DNA of 17,672 nucleotides. Origin: Gamarada debralockiae. Lineage: Eukaryota; Ascomycota; Leotiomycetes; Helotiales; Hyphodiscaceae. Below are positions 8,307-17,341 of the stretch, piece by piece; the first letter of the stretch is position 1, and the number at the start of each line of letters is the position of its first letter. Under the pieces are notes generated by a model. It did no database searches, was not told the DNA's origin, and was given only the letters and a program-made list of their open reading frames with translations. A program made the translations under genes and the position numbers. The DNA is taken from the NCBI GenBank assembly GCA_002803225.1, contig NXFV01000533.1, positions 1 through 17,672 on the forward strand, in the 5' to 3' direction.

Positions 8307-9158
8307 ATGAACAACATGCGATTTATTGCAGTCTTTCTTCTGCTCGGCGTTCTTGGCAGCCATGTCGGAAACTCCAGTCCAGACCAAGTCCCATTATCGG
8401 ATTACACGTGTACCCATCCATCATATCGAATCCACATATTCTCCATCTCTCCGCTCGTAATCTACATCTCCAACTTCATCACCGCCTCAGAACGAGCTCA
8501 CTTACTCTCAATCACGTACCTATTCCCTTCCCTCCTTCCCTCTTCCCTCTCACCAAATCTAACTCCCACTCACAGCAAAGGAACGTTCTCCAACTCCGCC
8601 GTCGCAGATGAATCCGGCGCCCAGGGCCTCAGGAAGACGAGGACTTCACAATCCACGACCGTACCTCCTGATCCAATCGTGAGCTGCATATCGCAACGCG
8701 CCCTCTCTTTCCAAGGTCTATCTCTTTCCCGCGAAAATTTGGAGCCGTTACAGCTCGTGCAATATTCCCTCAATCAGTCGTATAATTACCACACGGACTG
8801 GTTCCCCACTGCTTCGTCACAAATTGGAACAAAATTCGGCGGAAACAGAGCTTCAAGCTTCTTCGCATACATCTCCGCATCCTCCGACCTACTTGGGGGC
8901 GGTACAAACTTTCCGTTATTAGATGCGCCGGTGGGAGAAGAATGGTGTCAATTCGTAGATTGCGATGAGGAATGGGAGAACGGAGTGACATTCCGCCCAG
9001 TGGAGGGAAATGCGGTGTTTTGGGTTAATTTGAAGGAGGATGGGAGTGGTGATGAGAGGGTGCTGCATAAGGGCGTGAAGGTGGAGAGGGGGAGGAAGGT
9101 AGGGATGAATATTTGGACTAGGGAGGAGGCGCTTAGCCCAGAATTGAGGGCAGAGTAA
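8307..9158 (+). CDS. Prolyl 4-hydroxylase-type 2-oxoglutarate/Fe(II) dioxygenase
   Basis: Exons 8307-8515 and 8576-9158 are joined over a 60-nt intron (GTACCT donor, TCTAAC branch site, ACAG acceptor) and give 263 residues. The intron length is a multiple of three, so the frame also stays open if it is retained. I chose ATG 8307 (or 8316) because a signal peptide or anchor follows (MRFIAVFLLLGVLG); in-frame ATGs at 8244 and 8286 would put extra sequence before it. The P4Hc domain is complete: FITASERAHLL, then EPLQLVQY, the iron ligands H142 and D144 in YNYHTDWF (8790-8798), the third ligand H234 (9066-9068) and the 2-oxoglutarate-binding K244 ten residues later (9096-9098), then MNIWTRE. Such enzymes hydroxylate prolines using 2-oxoglutarate, O2 and Fe(II) with ascorbate. 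It lies in the secretory pathway by its leader but has no KDEL-like tail. Its head-to-head neighbour is the RDEL-bearing PDI-like gene. The 3' third is extremely G-rich (9001-9060: 29 G, 1 C). Confidence 0.88.
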   Translation: MNNMRFIAVFLLLGVLGSHVGNSSPDQVPLSDYTCTHPSYRIHIFSISPLVIYISNFITASERAHLLSITYLFPSLLPSSLSPNLTPTHSKGTFSNSAVADESGAQGLRKTRTSQSTTVPPDPIVSCISQRALSFQGLSLSRENLEPLQLVQYSLNQSYNYHTDWFPTASSQIGTKFGGNRASSFFAYISASSDLLGGGTNFPLLDAPVGEEWCQFVDCDEEWENGVTFRPVEGNAVFWVNLKEDGSGDERVLHKGVKVERGRKVGMNIWTREEALSPELRAE

Positions 9159-9249
9159 GGGAAATAGGCATTGCGAAATCAAAAATATCAATCCAATGTT
9201 CGCTTTCAATTTTGAGAAAATGACTGTTGGATTGAGAACGTGTGGGAAA
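9159..9249. other. Short convergent intergenic gap
   Basis: The 91 bp between the hydroxylase stop and the stop of the minus-strand phosphodiesterase relic must contain both 3' ends. No terminator-like structure stands out. Confidence 0.3.
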
Positions 9250-11133
9250 TTAGAACAGCCCATCATCTTTCGGACACGCATACCCCAAAGCCGCACTCAC
9301 GCTGCGGATATAGCACAACTTCTGCTCAGCACAAGCCTTCGTGCTGCAGCTCTCCCTAACGACCGAGCTCTTCGTCTCCAGGAAATTATACACCTCCACG
9401 ATACTGTCACCCGCCAATATGTTCTGTCACGGCCATGCTAGAATGTGCTATCGAAGGGAGCGTTGGACGGCCATTTGGAGTTGGGATCATAGACCTCGTG
9501 GGTGCTCATACTCGAATTCCCAAACTGTAGTAGTCCAGGAGCTTGATTTGGACATGTTGGCGAAATAGGTTTGGTAGTTGATGACGGAGAAGGACTCAGA
9601 CTGCATTGTTGCCGGTCGAGGGAGTGAGTTTATGCCGTCGTATCCAGAGAGTACGTAGCTAATGATCCAAACTCTCTGGTTGATATCTTCGGACTTTTGC
9701 AGCTCGTTGGCAAGGAAAATGAGGATGCCAGTGTTGTCGGGATTGGACATGTTATAAAGTTGAAAATGTTGTCCACGTACCGAAATCGGTGTTGATGGAG
9801 ATGATCTTCAATCCTTATGCAGTAACCGTGGCGTGTGCACCGTAATGGTTTGCGGCGTTCTTGGCAGTGGTGTTTGAGATCCATCCATTGTCTGCCCACA
9901 TGCTTGACAGAAGCTGGCAGTTCAAGGAGAAAATGTTGGATGGCCCACTGGAATTGTTGATTGAGTTGGGAGTATTTGAGGCATCGGGAAGTGAGTCGTG
10001 GTTTCTAAGCGTTGCATAGATCGGACTGTTGCCCATTTGAGCTTTGAAGGTTTGGTAGGTCACCATTTCCTCATACTCCACTTAGGGTCTGCTCAGTTGG
10101 TCGTCGGTGTCGTGACTGACAATATCTCCAGTGAACATGGTGAAGTTGATGCTTGATCTGTTCACGAACTGGTCCATGGTAGAAAAGGCTGAAAGAGCTA
10201 GATCGGGAGGAGAATCGCAGTAGAGATACCGAAACGCGAAGTTGGAACTGAGGCGTTGGATGAGATGGTGTCGAGATCGGTGTTTGTAAAGCAGGCCTGC
10301 AACAGGGTTATCGAGAACAATCGGCTTCACTGTCGATGTCGTACCTTGGATCCAAATGCCAATCTGACAGAAGAAGCATGTTCATCGTCTTGCCTATTCG
10401 AAAGTTAGCACGGTGTTCAGGTTCACATGATGCGAATAGAAGAGGGATGTCGTCTTATTCGATGGTGTTGTAGGAGTTGGTCTTTTTTCTGGCTTTGGCT
10501 TGAAATATTGCGTCTCGTTGATTGGAATGGTTGGAGGAAGTGCGCACGTATCCTAAGTGTAGTAGCAGTAGCCTTACATATCGCCGGTTGCCATGCTCAT
10601 CTTGGCAAAAAGCCAGGCAAGGTATGGGCCGGTTCTACCAATCCCAGAGTACTCTTCATAACATAGATACTGTCGTAAACTCTTGGAAAAGTCTCACAAG
10701 CTCTGGTCACAAGATCAACAACAATCTCAACGGGTTGAGTGATTGCGGCGGGATGCATCAGCTCCGTTCCAGCGATACATTTTGAGCATGCGGTCGTAAA
10801 GCCATTGTCTGCAACAATACCTTCGAGCTCAGCGAATAAGTTGTCTTCGATTTGTTGAGTGCTGCAACAATGTTGGCCAGTACGGACGATTGGGAGAACG
10901 GACGGGGATACCTGAAACGAGGGAGGGGAGCTGGGATTGAGAATGTCATATTGTATAGAGGGACCGGGCCGCTGCTGTTGTAGTAAAGAGTTGGTCCACC
11001 GGCGGCATTCGGGACAGTATTGGTGAGATTTAAGTTCAATGCTTGAGTCGTTGATGGAATCGACTGTTTCTTGTGCCCCGTATGTCCTGCGGCGAATGAC
11101 AGGAGCATAGCACAGCGACGAGAGTTTGGAACC
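9250..11133 (-). pseudogene. Decayed secreted acid-sphingomyelinase-like phosphodiesterase (metallophosphatase)
   Basis: Read on the minus strand, consecutive blocks reproduce this family in order, but in shifting frames. They are: a start MRFQTLVAVL at 11133; a saposin-like segment with CSKCIAGTEL and a later Cys (about 10815-10700); a short intron near 10394-10426 with a gctaac branch site; the metal motif SDWHLDPRYD (about 10325-10372); FTMFTGDIVSHD (about 10110-10145); a NHDS block (about 9985-10010) reading RNHDS where the family has GNHDS; SSMWADNGWIS; LKIISINTDF; and an ISYVLSGYDG block where the family has a GH metal ligand. The C-terminus has the cysteine-rich ending CSTKACAEQKLCYI and YACPKDDGLF, then TAA at 9250-9252. 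In-frame stops (TAA near 10083, TAG near 9434) and at least six frame changes show decay. Protein similarity is still high, so loss looks recent. The family's role would be extracellular phosphodiester hydrolysis. Confidence 0.75.
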
Positions 11134-13314
11134 GCATCTTTGGTAAAGATTAAATCGTTGGTCTGTTTCTACGCACTGAAGAAATCATCAAGGTATCTCG
11201 TAGACTAACTGTCGCCTTACATAACGTTGAAATAGTATGATATCCACTTACGGAAGCTTTCATCGACGTCAGTTGCCCTCCACGTTCGCGGGGCTTGGCC
11301 GACATCTTTGCTAATGTGGAGAACTATCCTTGTCCATGAAGTCGTCAAAGGGAGCGTCTTCTGCATGTCCCAGGATCCCATAGTGGATTAACTTTATGTA
11401 CCTGGCTGCAATCCCCAATCCGATCTTGCCCTGGTCTGGCCGTGATGCTCCAATGGATCTCGAGTGTGGCACCACAGCAGGAAGGACTTGAGGCACAGAA
11501 TGAGATTCGTAATGGTCTGCATCATTCATCTGAGCAAGGAACCCTGGTGAGCTAGCATTCTTAGGTTGCCGACGAGCCGAAGGCAGGTTGATCTACCGAC
11601 AGATAAGATTGGGTTGCCAATCTCAAGAGCTTCCCTTTCGGGCGGAGACAGTGATGATTTCAAGGACATGGGAAAAATAAAACGCATCCGTTGGAGGGTT
11701 CCGCATTACTGGAAGATGCAAGAACTTTGACGTCTCCCATTTCGAAGAAGGTGGCGGATTCAAGCTTTCTACCTCTCAGTCTGAGCCTTTCCATTTGCAT
11801 CACGTGCCACTTCCTCCTCCCCCCACTTTTCCGTCGCGAACCTACCTTAACCTTTTCTCCGACAACTCTCCCTGCTTTAAGCATCATCCACGACACCTAC
11901 GAAAGATCGAATCTTCGGTAAAAGGTCTCTTCTGCCCGAGTAGCATATCCACCGTAGTCGCACATGTCACGATGTTCTAAGAGCGTCCGGCACGTCATCG
12001 GTCGATCGGGAGACGCGTCCAAGGCTGCCAGGCTACCGGGCTTTCGAGCTGAAATGCTGTCAGCCTTATACTAAGCCGCGGTTGCGGCAGTTCCGGGTCG
12101 TCCTGTGCCAGGCTTCGACGCTCTGTTTAAGGAGAGGCCTTTGTAAATCTCGAATCATGCAAGCCAAAGTTCAGCCGCAGAGTCAACTCCGAAACCTCGC
12201 ATGCCTTGCTTCCAGTGTCTGGGCCACGGCAAAGCCTTTTATTTGCTATCCAAGATTATTACGAACGAATGTTCTCAAAGGAACTACTAGCTTTGATACT
12301 CATTTTGATATTTCCTGGCCCGGAAAATTTAAGTCTTGTTATCACCGAAGGCTTGCATAAGTGTGGCTTGAATCGATGTCTCGCTTCGAATCATTTGCAT
12401 TTCTTGACGATGACTTCGATATCAAGAGGGCTTCAAAAGAAGACATGTTTCCTTGAATATGATGGTGAATGATTTTCAAATATTCACTGCTTTCTTCCAC
12501 ATCTTGGCAAAGAGATATTCCAGGTGTGAAGCGCATTCTCTGTCTGCGAAAACTCAGCCAAAATGTTTGGTACAGCATATTGTCTCCTTCTGGATATCAA
12601 CGGCGCTGCCGCCACGAATTTGATACCCGCGAAACCAACAGATGGAGCGTCGATGGGAGGCCAAAATCATTCTTGCCATTGCAGCCGTGATGGTGGCTGT
12701 GGCCATACCTCCCCATCAGGCACAACAGACTGGGTTCAAGACCACGGTAGCTCGAGTCACCGATCGAACAACCCTCCAAGCCCTCCTATAAAGTACGAGA
12801 ATGGAAGTGATAGGTCCCCCTCGGTGTGAGCAGTACAGCATTTGGAAGTCGGCATTGATTTTACAATAAAGATGATTGTGTACTTGTCGACATGCAAAGG
12901 TAAGTTTTTCGTTCATAGAGTTTGATACGGCAGTTGGTATTAACGCCTTAAGAAAGAGCTTGTGACGATTCTAGCGTTATCCTTCTAGGCCGAGATACGT
13001 CAGCACGCTTCTGATAAAACGATTCCCGGCATCTCATATCATCTCGAGCGACCATACTCCCGGATGAGATCCGTTGCTGCCGAAGTAGTCAGCCATCTCA
13101 CGTGATGGCGCGATGCGCCTCTCACAGCTTCCTTTTTACAACCTGTCGCATCTGCAATCGCGGCAGATTTCTCTGGTCTTCCCTGTCACCTGATCCATGT
13201 GCGCACGGACGCGCCTCACAACTTCGCCATGCCCCGCCCCCGCCATCAGTCAACCTCCAAACCTCCCGCTCGAATTTCAACTTCCACTGGATATAAACCG
13301 TTGCAAACTCCAAC
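11134..13314. other. 2.2 kb without a supportable gene
   Basis: Open frames here are short and mutually inconsistent. Possible traces are: a minus-strand frame at 11311-11529; a pyrimidine-rich stretch at 11765-11890 with CACGTG at 11801, looking like a promoter or leader; a short plus frame at 12376-12453 with an acidic coding-like peptide (FAFLDDDFDIKRASKEDMF); and a 49-residue plus frame at 12642-12791 opening MERRWEAK and followed by a hydrophobic run of about 15 residues that could be a membrane segment. None can be assigned to a family. The right end (12840-13314) is the 5' flank of the MYND gene, with a TCACGTGA palindrome at 13098-13105 and an inverted repeat GGCGC-gat-GCGCC at 13107-13119. 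Confidence 0.35.
13098..13119. promoter_or_regulatory. Adjacent TCACGTGA palindrome and GGCGC inverted repeat upstream of the MYND gene
   Basis: The 8-bp palindrome contains an E-box (CACGTG, the core bound by Cbf1/Pho4-type bHLH factors) and is followed one base later by a perfect 5-bp inverted repeat with a 3-nt loop. The pair ends 195 bp before the start codon, a normal promoter distance. Function is inferred from position only. Confidence 0.35.
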
Positions 13315-14066
13315 ATGGCCGATACATCAATAACCCCAAAGTGTGCTGCATGCGAGAAGACCGATTCCGGCCCCGGAATCCCCCTCAAACGTTGCGCCAA
13401 ATGCCAAACGACATCCTACTGCTCCCGCGAATGCCAGAAGGCAGATTGGAAGAACCACAAGAAAGCCTGCGCTAGCAATGCGGCAGGATCCGCCAACGCA
13501 ACCGCTTCGTCCTCTACTTCTACATCTGGCGGTCAAGCTCCTAGGGGCCTGACTGCAGTAATCAACAAGCCTTCCACCGTCTCAACGACAAGACATGGCT
13601 GCACAACCGCCCCGAAAACGACGTCTTCAAGCTCTTGATCGATACTTACCGTTTCCGCATGGAAGACAACTTCACACTGGAGGGCGATTGCGACAGGGAT
13701 AGCGTCTACGGCGGGGCGGCGGATGGACGAGTTGGTTTCGAACGCTTCCTGCGCTTGGCAGAAGCGAAGGATGGATTACTTCCTTCCTGGTGGTCGAGTG
13801 AGAAGGCAGACGAGTGCGTTGCCTTGGGGTTGAGCAATGGTCCGTGGAGCTCGCTGGCCAAGAAAGTGACGAAGAGTGAGCTGATCCAACATTATGGGAA
13901 TTCGGTGATGCCGATGCAGTTGAGGTTGTTTGGAGAGCAGGTGTATGGACGCGGACCAGGTGGGCAGAGTGGTGAGATGGTCATCATGATGCAGATGCAG
14001 GCGGAAAAGCGTGGAGGTCTCGAGTCTTCTGTTTTAGATGCCTCTTCAATGTTCGGACGGAGTTAG
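13315..14066 (+). CDS. MYND zinc-finger protein, interrupted by one frameshift
   Basis: The start at 13315 is followed by a complete MYND finger: C10, C13, C27, C30, C36, C40, H48, C52, with the typical CSRECQKADWKNHKKAC end. A Ser/Thr/Ala-rich linker follows. The rest of the protein is in another frame from 13572: FHRLNDKTWLHNRPENDVFKLL, then IDTYRFRMED, YGGA, LLPSWW, the PMQLRLFGEQVYGRGPGG block and a stop at 14066. Restoring one base near 13567-13573 gives about 250 residues, the usual size for this fungal MYND group. Such proteins use the finger for protein-protein contact; the function of this group is not established to my knowledge. A 38-nt alternative intron (13532-13569, GTCAAG...AAG) would also join the frames but would remove the GLTAVINKP segment that relatives appear to keep. 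The 5' part is C-rich and the 3' part G-rich (13921-13980: 29 G, 6 C). Confidence 0.78.
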
Positions 14067-14560
14067 TTGATGTTGCTTGGGCTCATCATGCCTCGTGCTT
14101 TCTTTCTGGTCAGGGTTTTGGACTTTAGAAGCAATAAAGCGATCTTTTCAGAAATTCTTTCTCCCATAACTCGCTAATCTTTACGGTCTTTAAATTGTGC
14201 CAACTTCCGCGTTAGGTTATTGCAGACTTTCAATTGGATGCTTAGCAGTGAACCATTCGTTCTCTCATAATTCTTGAGACTGTTCAGTCGAGACTTTTTG
14301 GACAGGAGGGATTCAAGGAATCGTTCGGAGATATCTCGCGGCTTAGTCATCCTCCCCAAGATCAAACTCGTCTCGGCTTTCGCAAGCTTCCGGCAAAAGT
14401 CATTCCATCTTTCCGAACGACCTCAAACGATGAGATCACAAATAAGTAAGAAGCTGAAAGGTAGCTAAATTTCTGTTTTACGCCTGCGAAGTATGTCAAT
14501 TGATATATCCTTTTCCTTTCTCACTTAATCATTCCTATTTCTCAATTAAACCCTACCAAA
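14067..14560. other. Intergenic region; nothing recognised
   Basis: This is A/T-rich sequence between the MYND gene and the dehydrogenase relic. It includes a likely 3' region of the former (AATAAAG at 14133) and the old promoter of the latter. Small open frames on both strands have no family character. Confidence 0.4.
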
Positions 14561-15875
14561 TGTGCGATCCAAACCCCAACATCAAAAGCAGGAACCATAC
14601 CCCAATGGGGCCTCTACCAATGCGAACTATTCTGGAAAGATAACACGGGTGAAGTGCCGCCATTCAGTACGGAGCCTGGTGACCTGGAAGATCTTTTGCA
14701 CAGAAGACTCTGCCTCTGGGAGGATGGTAAGCTGCTCTACCCGCTATTCAATCAATCCTGTCTAACCCCTCCTCAACAGGTATTACGCCTCCTCCAACGC
14801 AGGCCAATCCTACACCCACCTCACAAACCGACAATCCTTCTATCGCCACCGCATTGTTCTTCGCAAGCTAGTCGACACCAACAAGCGCGATACCAAAACA
14901 TAAATCTTTGGACATGAAGTCGGTGCACCAATTGGCTTTGCTCCTATCGGAATCAACAAAATCTACAATCCCCTCGGCGAACTTCCCGTAGCAAGGGTTG
15001 CGAGGGAATTGAACCTCCCATACTGCCCCTCAACCGCAGGCTGGGCCGCGAATTTTTCCAGCTCTACATGCCGCACGACGACGAGCTCACCATCTCGCTC
15101 CTGTATAGAGCGCACGATAGCGGCTTCACAGCTCGCATGTTGACTCTCGATTCATGGCAAACACGACAATGAAGCACACTCAAATTACGCGTTCTACCAC
15201 GGCATCGGCGCGACCTGGGCCTCTCTGATCCAGTATTTCAGAAGAGATCGAAGGAAGCTGGCATTGATCCGAAGACACAAGCAAATGAGGCGGGCGCGAT
15301 GTGGATCGATAACGTGTGGCATAGACGGGCTTGGAGCTGGGAGGAGATGCCTTGGTTGATGGAACAGTGGAGACTGTTTAGTGGAGGGTAGCCGTTTTGT
15401 TTAAAGGGGATTCAGTGGCAGATGCGAAGAAGGCGGTTGAGTTGAGTGTTGATGGGATTGTGGTTTCGAACTATGCGGGATGGCATGTTGATGGTGCCTT
15501 TGCTAGTTTAGATGCTTTGGAGAAGGTTGTCAATGGTAAGTTTCCATGGGTCCCAAATGAGACAGCACTTGCTGACGAGGAATAGCTGTTGGTGACGAGA
15601 CCTATATCATGTTCGATTCCGGCGTTTACGGTGCTGCTGATGTCTTCAAGGCCTTGGCTCTCTGAGCGAAGTTCGTCTTCGTGGGAAGACTTTGGGTTTG
15701 GGGATGCAGCATCAAGGGCGAGCTTGGAGTGTGACATGTGATGAAGAGTTTACTGGCCGATTTCGACATATTGATGAATTGCGCGGAATACCGGAGCATG
15801 GACCAAATCACTCGCGACAGCATCGACAGACTCCCGAATCCCGAAGCAATGATTGCGGAGAAGCCGAAGCTTTAA
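14561..15875 (+). pseudogene. Decayed FMN-dependent alpha-hydroxyacid dehydrogenase (lactate oxidase/monooxygenase type)
   Basis: The family oxidises 2-hydroxyacids such as L-lactate using FMN. Blocks appear in family order but with frame changes: WGLYQCELFWKDNTGEVPP (14607-14665); an intron at 14727-14779 (GTAAGC, CTAAC, ACAG); YYASSNAGQSYTHLTNRQ (from 14781); a TAA at 14901; GAPIGFAPIGINK (from about 14922); REFFQLYMPHDDELTISLL (about 15047-15103); TGA at 15170; DLGLSDPVFQKR; AWSWEEMPWL; TAG at 15389; VADAKKAVELSVDGIVVSN; a second intron at 15536-15585; ETYIMFDSGV; FVFVGRLWVWG; and the end RDSIDRLP...EKPKL with TAA at 15873. A segment of roughly 15 residues is missing near 15040. The catalytic SNHAGRQ block reads SNYAGWH, losing the active-site His and Arg. 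Further TGAs are at 15663 and 15732. Clearly inactive, but protein-level similarity is high, so decay is fairly recent. Confidence 0.8.
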
Positions 15876-16466
15876 GCCTTACCGCCTTCGAACCGCGACA
15901 CTTACAATTGTATATTAACGATTATGTACATATACACTCACGGAATAGACCTGGCAACATTTCAAGAAAGCTTTGGCCGAGTCGAAGTGAGGATCACGTG
16001 CCGTGGTAGGATTCAGCCTCACCGTTCCAAGCCTCCACAAAAGCAATTTCTCCAGCCTCAGCTTTCAGCCTTCCACTTCCTTGCATTAATCTTTCACCTT
16101 TAGTTGGCAAACTCACCATCCATGTTTCAAGCCAGTCGTACTGAGAATAGAAATCTCGTACGCGTCAGGTCCCCGAGTTACACGAGCAAGGCATCCGATT
16201 CTCGGTCGCCTTTGTCTTTGGGATACATATATGCACGAGGCTTTCTTGTGTGAGCCTCCTCTTCCACACTCGTCTCTCTCAAGCTCTTCAGTTCAATTTA
16301 TTCATTGTCCACTTCTTCCTGTCCCTTTAAATATCCTTCACGACTCCCGATTTCACTTTCACTTTTTTCCTTCAACAGGAGTTCATCTGGTCAACACAAG
16401 GCATTCTCTTCCATTCCATCAAAAGTCCGATTCTCTACCGCCATTGAGTAATATCGTTCTTCCAAC
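15876..16466 (+). promoter_or_regulatory. Upstream region of the GPI-anchored protein gene
   Basis: No gene is supported. A CACGTG lies at 15995. A long pyrimidine-rich stretch runs from about 16245 to 16450 and contains a TATA-like TTTAAATAT at 16326-16334, 133 bp before the start codon. CT-rich leaders of this kind are common before well-expressed fungal genes. The open frame at 16231-16470 is a by-product of the low-complexity sequence. Confidence 0.45.
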
Positions 16467-17341
16467 ATGAATCCAATGACGTTCCTCGCTTTCCTTGTCA
16501 TTGCATTCGTCTGTGTTGTCACCGCTGCCGTAGGTTGCCCTTCCCGCTCATCCTCCACACACTAACACACCACAAGTCACCATCCAACAGCACCATCCTC
16601 GCACTCGGCCAAGCCTGCAACCCCTCTTCCCCACAATGCGCACCTGGCGTATCCTGCTACGCCGTCAATTCGATGGAAATCCCCACCTGTGGCTCATTCC
16701 AAGGAACTTGCACCAGCACCTCTCAATGCGCCACCAATGAATGCGTCAACGGTTTCTGCGCCGGTTCAGTCCTCCCTTTCCCCGGTTCTCAATGCACGCC
16801 ACTTTTGGTATCCCCGTCGGCTTTGCCTTGTGCGTTTGGTGCGAGTTGTTATGCGGTTAATTCCATGGAGATTACGGTGTGTGGGAATCTGGAGGCAGAG
16901 TGTAGCTGGGATGGCCAGTGTGTGTATAACCAGTGTCAGGGAGGGTTTTGTGCTGGTGTACTTCTTTCGTCGGCTTCTTCAACTACGTCCCAACCTTCAG
17001 CCACTCGAACAGCATCAGGGTCATACTCGATATACTATTCCGCAAACTCAACGGCTTCAACCCCAACTCTCCCCTATGCGACCGGTACGGGATATGGCAC
17101 AGCAGGTGCAGTGGGTCCGTCGACAAGCGTTCTCTACGTCAATGGGACTGCGACGGGATCAAATACTCAGGTAACAAGCACGTTGATCGTGAGTGGGAAG
17201 ACGAGCGCGGTTGGTGGTGGACAGACGAGCTTTATACAAGGCCCAAGTCAGACGGCGAGTATACAGAGTGGTGGTGCGGGGAAGGCTGTTGGTGGGGCTG
17301 GTGCGTTGGGGATGGTTGGAGTCGTTATGCTTTTGCTTTGA
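16467..17341 (+). CDS. Secreted GPI-anchored protein with two eight-cysteine modules
   Basis: Exons 16467-16529 and 16577-17341 join over a 47-nt intron (GTAGGT donor, CACTAAC branch site, ACAAG acceptor) to give 275 residues. The first exon encodes almost exactly the signal peptide (MNPMTFLAFLVIAFVCVVTAA). Module 1 has Cys 35, 42, 48, 59, 66, 72, 77, 82. Module 2 has Cys 94, 106, 112, 123, 130, 136, 141, 146. From the second cysteine on, spacing is identical (x5, x10, x6, x5, x4, x4), and both carry SCYAVNSMEI and end in GFCAG. A Ser/Thr/Gly-rich stalk (about 150-255) suits O-glycosylation, with NST sequons present. The C-terminus has small residues followed by a hydrophobic tail (ALGMVGVVMLLL) without charge, as in GPI attachment signals. 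It probably sits in the plasma membrane or cell wall. I cannot name the cysteine module. Adhesin, wall-structural or effector-like roles are possible. Sure of the architecture, not of the role. Confidence 0.85.

Noticed and set aside
12380..12400. tRNA-like T-loop (cttcgaatc)
   Set aside because: The flanking bases do not pair into a T-stem and no other tRNA arms can be drawn around it.
13532..13569. A 38-nt intron restoring the MYND frame
   Set aside because: The donor GTCAAG is poor, the length is very short, and it would remove a GLTAVINKP segment that looks conserved; kept only as an alternative.
1236..16000. Seven CACGTG hexamers across the window as a shared regulatory code
   Set aside because: About four are expected by chance in this length and two lie inside coding sequence, so the excess is weak.
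16231..16470. 79-residue plus-strand frame before the GPI gene
   Set aside because: Its composition follows the pyrimidine-rich leader and it overlaps the real start at 16467 in another frame.
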